From NCBI RefSeq assembly GCF_012641185.1, contig NZ_JAAXLK010000001.1, forward strand, positions 124,001 through 188,000: a stretch of DNA of 64,000 bases, read 5' to 3'. Position 1 is the stretch's first letter. Every line of letters begins with the position of its first letter. The notes under the pieces are model-generated. The model did not search any database and was not told the origin of the DNA. It worked only from the letters and a program-made list of their open reading frames with translations. This document shows, one piece after another, positions 1 through 7,600 of this stretch. The DNA comes from Levilactobacillus tujiorum (lineage in GTDB: Bacteria > Bacillota > Bacilli > Lactobacillales > Lactobacillaceae). The position numbers and the translations under genes are program-made.

Positions 1-82
1 TCAGGACGGCCAGTTGATTACGGGGCAGAATCCCTTCTCAGCCAAGGCGGTTGCGCGGCTATTGATTCAAAATTTAGCGTAA
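1..82 (+). CDS. C-terminal end of a DJ-1/PfpI-like protein (partial)
   Basis: Only the last 26 codons are inside the window; the frame runs from base 2 and stops with TAA at 80-82. The readable tail includes DGQLITGQNPFSAKAVARL. A 'DGxLITGQNPxS' ending is typical of type-1 glutamine amidotransferase-like proteins of the DJ-1/PfpI family, which act in stress protection or as chaperones or hydrolases. The catalytic part lies outside the window, so this rests on the tail alone. A terminator follows directly. Confidence 0.6.
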   Translation, partial: QDGQLITGQNPFSAKAVARLLIQNLA

Positions 83-110
83 AAAAAGGCAGCGGCGACG
101 CTGTCTTTTT
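83..110. terminator. Bidirectional rho-independent terminator
   Basis: GGCAGCG and CGCTGTC form a short stem with an A-run before it and a T-run after it. It can end the partial gene upstream and the convergent secreted-protein gene. Confidence 0.8.
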
Positions 111-123
111 GGCTGATGGCTCA

Positions 124-693
124 TCACTTACCACCGTAGAAGTTGATCACCTTCATGCCCTTAGTAGATTTGTAAAGTGGATGATTGACCTTCTTTTTAG
201 TCAAGATGAGAACTCTGGATTTTTTCTGATTAACGGCTGGAACATAGGCGAGTGCGTGTTGCTTGTGGTACTTGACGGGCAGAACCTGGCCGTAATAGAA
301 CGAGCGATCAGAGAGATCTAGATTAGGTTTTAAGTTGACGGCAAAATAATACCAACCATGCTGAGACTTTCTAAGGTCAATATTAGATGGGTGGTTCTGG
401 CGGTACGCGGTTTTCCATGATTTGGCGTATTTCAAAGATCGTGCCTTGGCCTTGCCGCTGATGGCAACTTTGAATCCCTTTTTGTGAATGACTAATTTGC
501 TGGGATGATCGTCATAAATATCTTGATAGCCATACCAAGTTCCCCGAATGGCCTTCGGTGCGGTTTGGATTGAACGGTCATGCTTCCCGAATATCCAAAT
601 ATTTTTAGCGCTGGCCGACGTATTGGCTAGCCCCAGTAGACCACCCGCAACGGCCACCAGAGCAAGGGCTGATTTGCTTTTTAAATGTGTCAT
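124..693 (-). CDS. Small secreted basic protein, unknown function
   Basis: 189 residues. It opens with a Sec signal peptide: a Lys-containing start, a hydrophobic stretch at about 8-24 and a likely cleavage after SASA. The mature part is rich in Lys, Tyr and Trp and predicted to be exported. No known domain is recognised. It has a segment RGTWYGYQ followed by SKLVIHKKGFKV that resembles RGTWYNWD followed by SKIIVKKHQVKW in the secreted protein at 13004-13471, so the two are probably members of one family of extracellular proteins. The start has a strong AAGGAGGGG site about 7 bases upstream. A promoter lies at 720-747. Function is not known. Confidence 0.75.
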   Translation of the reverse strand: MTHLKSKSALALVAVAGGLLGLANTSASAKNIWIFGKHDRSIQTAPKAIRGTWYGYQDIYDDHPSKLVIHKKGFKVAISGKAKARSLKYAKSWKTAYRQNHPSNIDLRKSQHGWYYFAVNLKPNLDLSDRSFYYGQVLPVKYHKQHALAYVPAVNQKKSRVLILTKKKVNHPLYKSTKGMKVINFYGGK

Positions 694-719
694 AAATGGT
701 TCCCCTCCTTAATAATTTT

Positions 720-747
720 AGTATACGAGGGCCCGTTGGTAGTTCAA
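720..747 (-). promoter_or_regulatory. Promoter of the secreted-protein gene
   Basis: On the minus strand, TTGAAC (747-742) and TATACT (725-720) are 16 bases apart and lie just upstream of the AAGGAGGGG ribosome site of the gene starting at 693. Confidence 0.6.
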
Positions 748-847
748 ATGCGGTCTGCCTTAAAGATGTAAAGAAGCAAATCACTTCTCTTCATTTTCCA
801 ACTCTCGTAGACTAGCCTTATAAGTTGTATCAGGAAGGGTGATTCAG

Positions 848-1447
848 ATGAAAATTGGAATTGTGGGGTCCGGAACAGTCGGGACAATTCTGGCCCAAAC
901 ATTTAGTCGAGGAGACAACCAGATCTTGCTCAGCCATGCGAGTGGTGTGGCCAGTCTGTTGAATCGACGCGCAGAATTTGCGGAAAATGTCAGCTTCGAT
1001 GAGGTCACGGCGGCGTTACAACAGCCGTTGGTCATTGTAGCGGTACCATTCGAAGTAGCCCCAGCGGTGATGCATCAGGTGGCCGACTACCAGCAGCGAA
1101 TTGTGGTCGATGTCACCAATCAATTTACCGCAGATTTCCAGAAGATTGACACACGGCCGTTGACGGGTAGTGAAGTGATCGCTGCCGCGGCGCCTAACGC
1201 GCGGGTGATCAAGGCATTCAATACGCTCCCCCACGAATTAATGACCGGAAAAGTTGACGGGCCTGGCCGCCGCGTCCTGTTTTATGCCGGCGATAACCGT
1301 GAGGCGAAGAAGATCTTTGCCGCGTTGGTGAAGCCCCTCAACTTCCGTCCCGTCAATCTGGGGAAACTACGACATGGCGGGAGCGTCATGCAAGTTGGTG
1401 GCGGCCTAGGACACACGGCCTTTGTCCAGTTGGATGAAAAGTATTGA
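848..1447 (+). CDS. NAD(P)-binding protein, F420-dependent NADP reductase-like
   Basis: 199 residues. The N-terminus MKIGIVGSGTVGTILAQTF is a Rossmann dinucleotide-binding motif (GxGxxG), followed by VIVAVPFEVAP and VVDVTNQF strands typical of the small NADPH:F420 reductase / pyrroline-5-carboxylate reductase-like coenzyme-binding family. In organisms without F420 such proteins are probably NADPH-dependent oxidoreductases of unknown substrate. I chose the ATG at 848, not the GTG at 839, because AGGAAGG at 832-838 sits 9 bases before the ATG but directly against the GTG. It is a single-gene unit followed by a parS-like site and a terminator. Confidence 0.7.
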   Translation: MKIGIVGSGTVGTILAQTFSRGDNQILLSHASGVASLLNRRAEFAENVSFDEVTAALQQPLVIVAVPFEVAPAVMHQVADYQQRIVVDVTNQFTADFQKIDTRPLTGSEVIAAAAPNARVIKAFNTLPHELMTGKVDGPGRRVLFYAGDNREAKKIFAALVKPLNFRPVNLGKLRHGGSVMQVGGGLGHTAFVQLDEKY

Positions 1448-1455
1448 GGCGGCAA

Positions 1456-1471
1456 TGTTTCATGTGAAACA
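1456..1471 (+). promoter_or_regulatory. parS-like site 1
   Basis: TGTTTCATGTGAAACA. It differs by one central base from the canonical ParB target TGTTTCACGTGAAACA. It starts 9 bases after a stop codon, in a convergent intergenic region. It is one of six identical 16-mers in the window. Confidence 0.65.
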
Positions 1472-1482
1472 TAACGATGCGT

Positions 1483-1515
1483 AAGGGACTGGAGAAATTG
1501 CCAGTCCCTTTTTTG
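1483..1515 (+). terminator. Rho-independent terminator
   Basis: AAGGGACTGG pairs perfectly with CCAGTCCCTT over an 8-base loop and is followed by a T-run. Confidence 0.85.
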
Positions 1516-1552
1516 CGGTTTGTCGGCTAATCACGCCTAGTTTCACGCATGC

Positions 1553-1996
1553 TTACAGTTGTTTGTAAAGAATCCGATTCAGACGGCCAAATTGATCGTT
1601 TCGCTGATCAATCAACTCGTAGTCGAGGTGCTCATAGAGACCGACGTGCCGGGTGACAATGTACAGTTTGTCGATGTCCGCTGCTTGAGCGGCCGTTTCT
1701 GCTTCTTGGACTAAGCGCAGACTAATCCCCTGACCGCGATAATCCGGGTTGACGTAGACGGTACTGACGAATGGAGAATAGGGGGTATCTGGGACAATAT
1801 CTTCTGCCATTAGCGCGCAACAGCCCACTAGTTGGCCGTTGTCAGTCGCATAGACGACGCGTTCCCACGGCTGCCACGTTGCCGTTTGCATGAGCTTGGC
1901 TAAGTGGCCACCAGCGGGCCAGTCGATGGCACCTATCTGGCTAGCTGCGGTTGCCCATGCGGAACTTTGTGGGGTGAGTAAGTGATAAGTAATCAA
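1553..1996 (-). CDS. GNAT-family N-acetyltransferase
   Basis: 147 residues from a TTG start. GNAT motif A is visible: STVYVNPDYRGQGISLRLV, with the RGQGIS loop that binds the acetyl-CoA pyrophosphate. A preceding strand GQLVGCCALM and a late VTRHVGLYEHLDYEL (motif B-like) complete the fold. The substrate cannot be told. An upstream in-frame TTG would give 10 more residues, but AAGGAGG lies within that extension and is 8 bases from the TTG at 1996-1994, which therefore looks like the true start. It stands alone and convergent with the preceding gene. Confidence 0.8.
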   Translation of the reverse strand: MITYHLLTPQSSAWATAASQIGAIDWPAGGHLAKLMQTATWQPWERVVYATDNGQLVGCCALMAEDIVPDTPYSPFVSTVYVNPDYRGQGISLRLVQEAETAAQAADIDKLYIVTRHVGLYEHLDYELIDQRNDQFGRLNRILYKQL

Positions 1997-2145
1997 GGTC
2001 AATTCCTCCTTTTTGACTTGTCTCAATTATAAGACTAATTTTCTGAAATTAGGAAGTTCACCGCCCCTTCCTAGCCCTTTTGTCAGGCGATTGGTGGGGC
2101 ACCCCGTATAATCAGCTCAATCCCACTAAAAGGAGTGTGACGGGG

Positions 2146-3237
2146 ATGAAAGTGCTGATCGTCGTTGAAAATTTAATCATGGGTGGGCTCAAACGCGTGA
2201 CTACCGTCGTTGGCAACGAGTTGGCCCGGCAGATGGACGTGACCTACTATTCTTTGGCAGAAACGCCAGCATTTTATGCGTTACGTGCGCCACTGTTGGT
2301 GACATCGCAACCAATTTCACCCAGAGTCACGAACTATTTTGGTGACCGCCCACTGGAGACCTATCAGCCCCAGTTGACGGATCTCCTGCAGACGCTGACG
2401 GCGGGGCGGTATGATAGTGTTATTTTACCTGGCGGCTTGTTGATTAGTTTTGCGCCGGTCATTAAGGCGCAGTTGCCGCAACTAAATGTGATCGCTTGGA
2501 TTCACAATAACTTCAAGACGTATTTTGAACAGTATTATGTCCAGATGCTGCCGGAGTTACGGGCGGGGTTGGCGGCTGCCGATACCGTCGTGGTGTTGAC
2601 GGATTCCGATCTGGCTAATTATGCCCAGTTCAATCCCCACACCGTCAAAATTTATAATCCGCAAACACTAGGAGCGGCGGGACAACGCGCTGACCTGCAA
2701 AGCCATACAATTGCGTTTACGGGGCGAATTGATATTCAACATAAGGGGATTGATTATCTGCTTGAGCTGGCCCGGTGGCTACCGCGCGATTGGCAACTGA
2801 CGATTGCGGGTCACGGGAAGCCGGCGGATATGGCGACCTTCAAATGGTTACAGCGAGAACTGGGGGTCAGCCACCGAATTATCTATCGCGGGGCCCTACA
2901 GGATCAGGCGTTGCGTCGCCATTATCAACGCGCCTCCATTTTCGTGATGACGTCGCGCTGGGAGGGCCTGCCCCTCGTCATGGGCGAGGCCATGGGGTTC
3001 GGACTGCCGGTAGCAGCAATGGAAAATACGGGCTCGGCCGAGTACCTGCAGCGCGGTCAGCATGGACTATTAACGGCGGCGCAAGACGTGGCGGCACTCT
3101 GGCAAGCTGTGGATCTGTTGATTGAGAATCCGATGTTGCGGCAACGCTATGCGCAGCGCTCGTTGGAACGGGCCAAGGATTTCCAAATGCCCCGCATCAT
3201 TGGCCAGTGGCAACAGGTACTGACGCAATCAGCCTAG
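2146..3237 (+). CDS. Glycosyltransferase, GT4/group 1 type
   Basis: 363 residues, GT-B fold. The N-terminal domain opens with MKVLIVVENLIMGGLKRV. The C-terminal nucleotide-sugar domain has AFTGRIDIQHKGIDYL, TIAGHG and FVMTSRWEGLPLVMGEAM, the last carrying the E-x7-E signature (EGLPLVMGE) of retaining GT4 enzymes. It is likely a cytosolic enzyme acting on a wall, teichoic acid or exopolysaccharide acceptor, but the acceptor is not evident. The start is the ATG at 2146, 10 bases after AAAGGAG; a longer frame upstream has no ribosome site. It is not in a polysaccharide cluster; its neighbours are unrelated. Confidence 0.85.
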   Translation: MKVLIVVENLIMGGLKRVTTVVGNELARQMDVTYYSLAETPAFYALRAPLLVTSQPISPRVTNYFGDRPLETYQPQLTDLLQTLTAGRYDSVILPGGLLISFAPVIKAQLPQLNVIAWIHNNFKTYFEQYYVQMLPELRAGLAAADTVVVLTDSDLANYAQFNPHTVKIYNPQTLGAAGQRADLQSHTIAFTGRIDIQHKGIDYLLELARWLPRDWQLTIAGHGKPADMATFKWLQRELGVSHRIIYRGALQDQALRRHYQRASIFVMTSRWEGLPLVMGEAMGFGLPVAAMENTGSAEYLQRGQHGLLTAAQDVAALWQAVDLLIENPMLRQRYAQRSLERAKDFQMPRIIGQWQQVLTQSA

Positions 3238-3252
3238 CGCAATAACAATAAC

Positions 3253-3293
3253 AAAACACACCATCAGTCAAAAGCGACTGACGGTGTGTTTTT
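3253..3293. terminator. Bidirectional terminator between convergent genes
   Basis: AAAACACACC..CAGTC pairs with GACTG..GGTGTGTTTT, flanked by A and T runs. Confidence 0.85.
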
Positions 3294-3305
3294 AGTAGAG
3301 AATGA

Positions 3306-4661
3306 TTAAGTTCGTAGGTAACCGTGCTCCTGTTCAACGGCTTTTTGAGCAGCCAAGTTGAGGTAATTAAACGTGTCGTTGAAGTTAGGTGAGAAGAGTG
3401 TATCGAGCATGGCCAATTGGTCGATGGTCCCGCCATTTTGCATGAGGGCGGAGACGGTATTGGCCGCTTGCGAAACATCGTGCTCACACATGAGCTGAGC
3501 GCCGAGAACCTTGCGGGTATTACGATCGTAGATTAACACGACGGTAATTGGATAGGCGTTAGGCATGAAACTAGGCCGGTAAGGGGCCGTGTACGTTACG
3601 CTGGTGGCATTGAGCTTGGCTTGGCGCGTGCGGCTCATAGTTAAGCCGGTACAAGCGACCGTGTAATCAAACATTTGCATACCCGTTGTAATTTGGGTTC
3701 CAATGGTGCGTAGCCGCCGTTCGAACACATTGATACCAGCCAGTGCGCCTTGCCGAATCGCGTGGGAGACTAGCGGGGCGTAGGTGACCGTCTTAGTGGG
3801 ATTGTAGTGGCTGACGGCGGAATCTCCGGCGGCTAGAATATCTGGATCGGAGGATTGCATGTAATCGTCAGTAATGATGGCGCCATTAGCGGTCATGGCG
3901 ACCTGTCCTTGTAGCAGTTCCGTTTGCGGAATAATCCCGGCACTGATTGCGGCGATATCGACCTTGAGATCACCGGCTTCGGAGCTTAATAGCAGTTTGC
4001 CATCATCAGTATCCTTAAAACCGGTAACCCGCGTATCCGTCAGGACTTGGACGCCTTTATCCGTGAGCACCTTGGTAATTTTATCGGCAATCACCGGTTC
4101 GACGTATTGGTCCAACAGATCGTGGGGCTGTTGGATCAGCAGGACTTCGTGGCCCGAGGCAATGTATCCTTCGGCCAGTTCGATCCCTACGTACCCGCCC
4201 CCAATGATGGCAACTTTTTGTTTAGGGGCCGAGTACTCACAGATGTTGTTGGCCTGACTGTAAGTCTTGCAGAGTAAGACCTTAGGATTTTCGACACCCG
4301 GAATTGCGGGAATTGCTGTAATTGAGCCGGTTGCCATGATCAATTTATCGTAGGTCGTCGACGTCTTGTCCTTGGTTTTGAGGTCCTGAACCAGTAGGGT
4401 GTGGGCGTGGGCATCGATACGAATGACGTCATGATTGAGTTGTAAATCGACCCCGCGTTTGATGAAGTCTTGGGGGTCTTGATATTGAGCGTCTGAAAGG
4501 GCCCGAACAGTCCCTTTAATATGTAAATACGTGGCACATGAAAGGTAGGAAATGTTAGCCTGCCGTTCATAGACAGTCACGTCTGCTTCTGGATAATATT
4601 TAAGAATTTGCTTCACGGCGGCGATGCCGGCGTGAGTGCAACCAATAACGACGACTTTCAT
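3306..4661 (-). CDS. nox: Water-forming NADH oxidase
   Basis: 451 residues, the usual length for the family. It would oxidise NADH with O2 to water and so regenerate NAD+ and remove oxygen in the cytosol. Visible features: N-terminal FAD-binding MKVVVIGCTHAGIAAVKQIL with catalytic His10, redox-active Cys42 in NISYLSCA, an NAD-binding VAIIGGGYVGIELAEGY near residue 150, and the second FAD motif PDILAAGDSAV. The C-terminal dimerisation domain is present. The N-terminus is closer to enterococcal Nox than to the NADH peroxidase Npr, but a peroxidase or CoA-disulfide reductase activity cannot be fully excluded. AGAAAGGG precedes the ATG. It is divergent from the EAL gene. Confidence 0.85.
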   Translation of the reverse strand: MKVVVIGCTHAGIAAVKQILKYYPEADVTVYERQANISYLSCATYLHIKGTVRALSDAQYQDPQDFIKRGVDLQLNHDVIRIDAHAHTLLVQDLKTKDKTSTTYDKLIMATGSITAIPAIPGVENPKVLLCKTYSQANNICEYSAPKQKVAIIGGGYVGIELAEGYIASGHEVLLIQQPHDLLDQYVEPVIADKITKVLTDKGVQVLTDTRVTGFKDTDDGKLLLSSEAGDLKVDIAAISAGIIPQTELLQGQVAMTANGAIITDDYMQSSDPDILAAGDSAVSHYNPTKTVTYAPLVSHAIRQGALAGINVFERRLRTIGTQITTGMQMFDYTVACTGLTMSRTRQAKLNATSVTYTAPYRPSFMPNAYPITVVLIYDRNTRKVLGAQLMCEHDVSQAANTVSALMQNGGTIDQLAMLDTLFSPNFNDTFNYLNLAAQKAVEQEHGYLRT

Positions 4662-4755
4662 TTCTATAAACCCTTTCTTTTTTAACTTATTTCAGTCTTT
4701 TATAGTATACTGTTGTTATAGTTAATGCAAACTATCCGTTTAGGGGGGTGTTTTT

Positions 4756-5448
4756 TTGAAAACTACTTACCGTTACTTTGTTCAGCCACAAATTGATACC
4801 GCAACTAAATCTGTCTTTGGCTACGAATTGCTGATGAAACAACTCACCCCGGCTGGCTGGCGCTTGCCAGAATCCTTTTCGGCGATTGATCCACAAATCA
4901 TTGCGGACCTGTTAGTTGATACCACCAAGGTCTTATCCCTCAAGGTGCGCTATTGTTCAGTTAACGTGAGTCGAGAACAGTTGATGACGACGCCGATTAC
5001 CAACGCCATTATTAAGAGTCAGGAACAACTCTATCCGACGAAATTAGTGGTGGAGTTAACGGAAGATGATGGCCCGCAGAAATACACGACCGCGGAATTA
5101 TTGCCCCAGTTGAAGCGCTTCATCGATCAGGGGATGGAATTGTCCCTGGACGATGTCGGTACTGGTGATAATTATTTCAAGGACGTCCAGGAGCTATTGC
5201 CGTTAGCCTCAGAGATTAAATTTGCGCTGCAAAACTTCAATCGAGATTTCAAAGACCCACACATTTTGCAGAAATTACACTTCTGGCACGCAATCAGCGC
5301 CGAATATGATTTACGCTTGGTACTCGAAGGAATTGAGGATCAAGCTGATAATCGTTTGAGCAAAAAGTTGGGTATTCGATTAAAGCAAGGCTACTACTTT
5401 AGTAAACCACAATTGTTGAAGCTACCACAAGATACGTGTCTGAGCTAA
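4756..5448 (+). CDS. EAL-domain protein, possible c-di-GMP phosphodiesterase or effector
   Basis: 230 residues made up of one EAL domain, with no GGDEF, sensor or membrane part. Motifs in order: GYELLMK (the EAL signature, here E24-L-L), CSVNVSREQL, VVELTED, LSLDDVGTG, EIKFAL, VLEGIED and QGYYFSKP. Most metal- and base-catalytic acids are therefore present, but the usual 'KID' after strand 5 reads KFA, so activity may be lost or altered. No diguanylate cyclase lies in the window, so it may be degenerate or act as a binding protein. It starts with TTG, 8 bases after AGGGGG, and diverges from nox with 94 bases between them. Confidence 0.8.
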   Translation: MKTTYRYFVQPQIDTATKSVFGYELLMKQLTPAGWRLPESFSAIDPQIIADLLVDTTKVLSLKVRYCSVNVSREQLMTTPITNAIIKSQEQLYPTKLVVELTEDDGPQKYTTAELLPQLKRFIDQGMELSLDDVGTGDNYFKDVQELLPLASEIKFALQNFNRDFKDPHILQKLHFWHAISAEYDLRLVLEGIEDQADNRLSKKLGIRLKQGYYFSKPQLLKLPQDTCLS

Positions 5449-5525
5449 TTCGCGATTCTGTCCCATTTTAGGGCTAAAAGTTGGCCTGGTATTTGGGAGA
5501 TTTCAATCGCTAATTAAGACAAATT

Positions 5526-5571
5526 AAGGCAACACCGTCCTTCTGATATGAAGGGAGGCGTTGCCTTTTTT
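5526..5571 (+). terminator. Rho-independent terminator
   Basis: AAGGCAAC..GTCCTTC pairs with GAAGGGAG..GTTGCCTT, followed by a T-run; it lies 78 bases after the EAL gene. Confidence 0.8.
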
Positions 5572-5590
5572 GACGACTCTGAATAAGGAG

Positions 5591-6160
5591 CTAACGGCTT
5601 GATTGAGATTTGAGCGCAGTCATGGTTGCCGTTTGAAAGGTCGCAATCAGTTCGTGAATTTCAGCCAACGATTCTGATTGACCACCAAGTAGCCACTCCC
5701 GCCAAATACGATAGATACCGGCAGTCATAAATTGTGTCCAATATTTTTGTTGAGTAGCAGTCACGTCAGTCCAGGCGGTGGTTACCGTGTAAAATCGCCG
5801 CATGTTTTGCTCAAAGAGTTGTTGAAAGACCCCTTCGAAGCCACGATCGACTGAGAGCTGAAGCGTCGGTGCTAACGTTTGAAAGAACTTGCCCAGTGCC
5901 GCTAGCTTTTGGTTTTGAGGCACGTGAGCCAGAACGTCATCGAACTGAGCAGTGATGATCGGTTCGAAGTAGGCAGTTAGCACATCTGTGAGCGTGGTGA
6001 AATTACGGTAGAACGCCATCCGACTGACACCGGCACGATTAACCACTGCCGTGACGGTTATATCGCTGAGATCCTTGTTTTCTAAAAGCTGCAACAGGGC
6101 AGTGGCCAAATAATTTTGTGAGTCTTGTTTGATTGCCTGTGCATGATTTGTCGCTGCCAT
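5591..6160 (-). CDS. TetR-family transcriptional regulator
   Basis: 189 residues. The N-terminal helix-turn-helix is ATALLQLLENKDLSDITVTA..GVSRMAFYRNF (about residues 18-55), the standard TetR DNA-binding domain. The remaining helices form an unrelated ligand and dimer domain. It is divergent from the NAD-dependent reductase gene at 6275, with about 114 bases between them. By the usual arrangement it probably represses that gene and itself in response to a small molecule. GGAG precedes the ATG. The ligand is unknown. Confidence 0.85.
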   Translation of the reverse strand: MAATNHAQAIKQDSQNYLATALLQLLENKDLSDITVTAVVNRAGVSRMAFYRNFTTLTDVLTAYFEPIITAQFDDVLAHVPQNQKLAALGKFFQTLAPTLQLSVDRGFEGVFQQLFEQNMRRFYTVTTAWTDVTATQQKYWTQFMTAGIYRIWREWLLGGQSESLAEIHELIATFQTATMTALKSQSSR

Positions 6161-6274
6161 TACATTTGCTCCATTCTGTCAGAGATGCTTGAGATTTGCT
6201 TGAATCGGTACTGCTGTCATTGTATGCTACTTCCACAGACGTTACAAGTGAAACGAAAGCGAGTGCGAATAAAA

Positions 6275-7315
6275 ATGAAGAAGCAGTTAGTCGTGGTTAC
6301 CGGTGGAAGTGGCTTTATCGCGGTGCATATTATTTTACAGTTGTTGCAGCAGGGGTTTGTAGTGAGAACCACGGTGCGTTCTTTACGAAAGGCTGGGTTG
6401 ATCAGGGATATGCTTGCCAATGGCGGCGTGACGAACTTCAGTGATTTAAGTTTTGTTGAGGCGGATTTGACGCATGATACGCATTGGACGGAGGCCTTAC
6501 AAGGGGCTACGTATGCCATTCACGTGGCTTCGCCTACTCCCAATCGGGTGTTTAAGGACGAAAATGAGATGATTCAACCAGCCGTCGACGGTGTGTTGCG
6601 GGTCTTACGGGCAGCGCGGGATGCAGGGGTAAAGCGGGTCGTGTTGACTTCTGCCTATGGTGCCGTATTTGCTGGGCATAAGCATCATACAACACCTTAT
6701 ACCGAGGCGGATTGGTCAGACGTCACGGTCAAAAAGGTTCACGCTTATCAGAAGTCCAAAACATTGGCAGAACGGGCCGCGTGGCAGTTTGTTCGCGAGC
6801 AGGGGAATGGCCTGGAATTAGCGGCAGTCAATCCGGTTGGTGTGATGGGACCAGTGCTGGCCAGCGATTACTCGCATTCAAATGTGCAGGTTCGTCAATT
6901 GCTGGAAGGTCAACTTAAGGCTGTGCCTAAGGTAGATTCGGGATACGTGGATGTCCGGGACGTTGCCAGTCTTCACATTTTAGCTATGACGTCGCCGCAA
7001 GCAGCGGGGGAACGTTTCTTAGCGACGACGGGTGAAACCTTGTCGATGTTGGATGTAGCCAACGTGGTACGAGAAAATTTCCCACAATTTGCGGCTAAGC
7101 TACCAACGAAGACGATCCCGAACAGCGTGGTCAAATTGGCAGCGTTGGTAAAGCCGGAGCTGCGGATGATTGCGTCCATCGTTGGTGAGTATGCGGGCAC
7201 CAGTAATGCCAAGGCGGTTCGCATGCTAGATTGGCATCCGCGATCTGCCAGAGCGGCCATTATCGCGACGGCACAGTCAATGTTGGATTTGGGAATTGTG
7301 GCAGAGCCCAAATAG
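6275..7315 (+). CDS. NAD(P)-dependent epimerase/reductase of the extended SDR family
   Basis: 346 residues. The Rossmann start VVTGGSGFIAVHIILQLLQQG has the TGxxGxxA/G motif. Catalytic YQKSK near residue 155 matches the YxxxK signature, and the preceding VVLTSAYGAV carries the catalytic Ser. Overall it resembles the dihydroflavonol reductase / cinnamoyl-CoA reductase / aldehyde reductase group, so it likely reduces a carbonyl substrate with NAD(P)H. The reading frame stays open upstream to 6125, but that region overlaps the TetR promoter, and homology starts at MKKQLVVVTGG, so I took the ATG at 6275. It is probably controlled by the divergent TetR protein. Confidence 0.85.
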   Translation: MKKQLVVVTGGSGFIAVHIILQLLQQGFVVRTTVRSLRKAGLIRDMLANGGVTNFSDLSFVEADLTHDTHWTEALQGATYAIHVASPTPNRVFKDENEMIQPAVDGVLRVLRAARDAGVKRVVLTSAYGAVFAGHKHHTTPYTEADWSDVTVKKVHAYQKSKTLAERAAWQFVREQGNGLELAAVNPVGVMGPVLASDYSHSNVQVRQLLEGQLKAVPKVDSGYVDVRDVASLHILAMTSPQAAGERFLATTGETLSMLDVANVVRENFPQFAAKLPTKTIPNSVVKLAALVKPELRMIASIVGEYAGTSNAKAVRMLDWHPRSARAAIIATAQSMLDLGIVAEPK

Positions 7316-7344
7316 ACAATATGAGTGCGGTTCATAGTTGAAGC

Positions 7345-7384
7345 GAGAAGGGGCCCAGGGGTTTTGTCCCTGGGTCTCTTTTTT
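7345..7384 (+). terminator. Rho-independent terminator
   Basis: GAGA..GGGCCCAGGG pairs with TCCCTGGGTCTC, followed by six Ts. Confidence 0.85.
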
Positions 7385-7531
7385 GATGTTACTTTATAAT
7401 TAAAATTATAAACCGTTATGATGGTATTCGGGTGCAACTACCCTTATACTAAGGTCATGAAATAAATCGCGTTTGTTTAAGCTTTACCGATTCTATCGAT
7501 GAAGTGACTAGGGCACATAAAGTAGTAGTGA

Positions 7532-7572
7532 CATTATCTGCGGCCAGCTAACGTCTAATGCGGCTGATAATG
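7532..7572. repeat. Inverted repeat upstream of the surface-protein gene
   Basis: CATTATC at 7532-7538 and GATAATG at 7566-7572 with further GC pairs inside, within the 285-base gap before the surface protein. It could be an operator or an RNA hairpin in the leader. The rest of the gap (7385-7600) shows only a TATACT hexamer at 7583-7588 with no clear -35. Confidence 0.4.
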
Positions 7573-7600
7573 AGATGAGCTATATACTAACTCGAGGATT

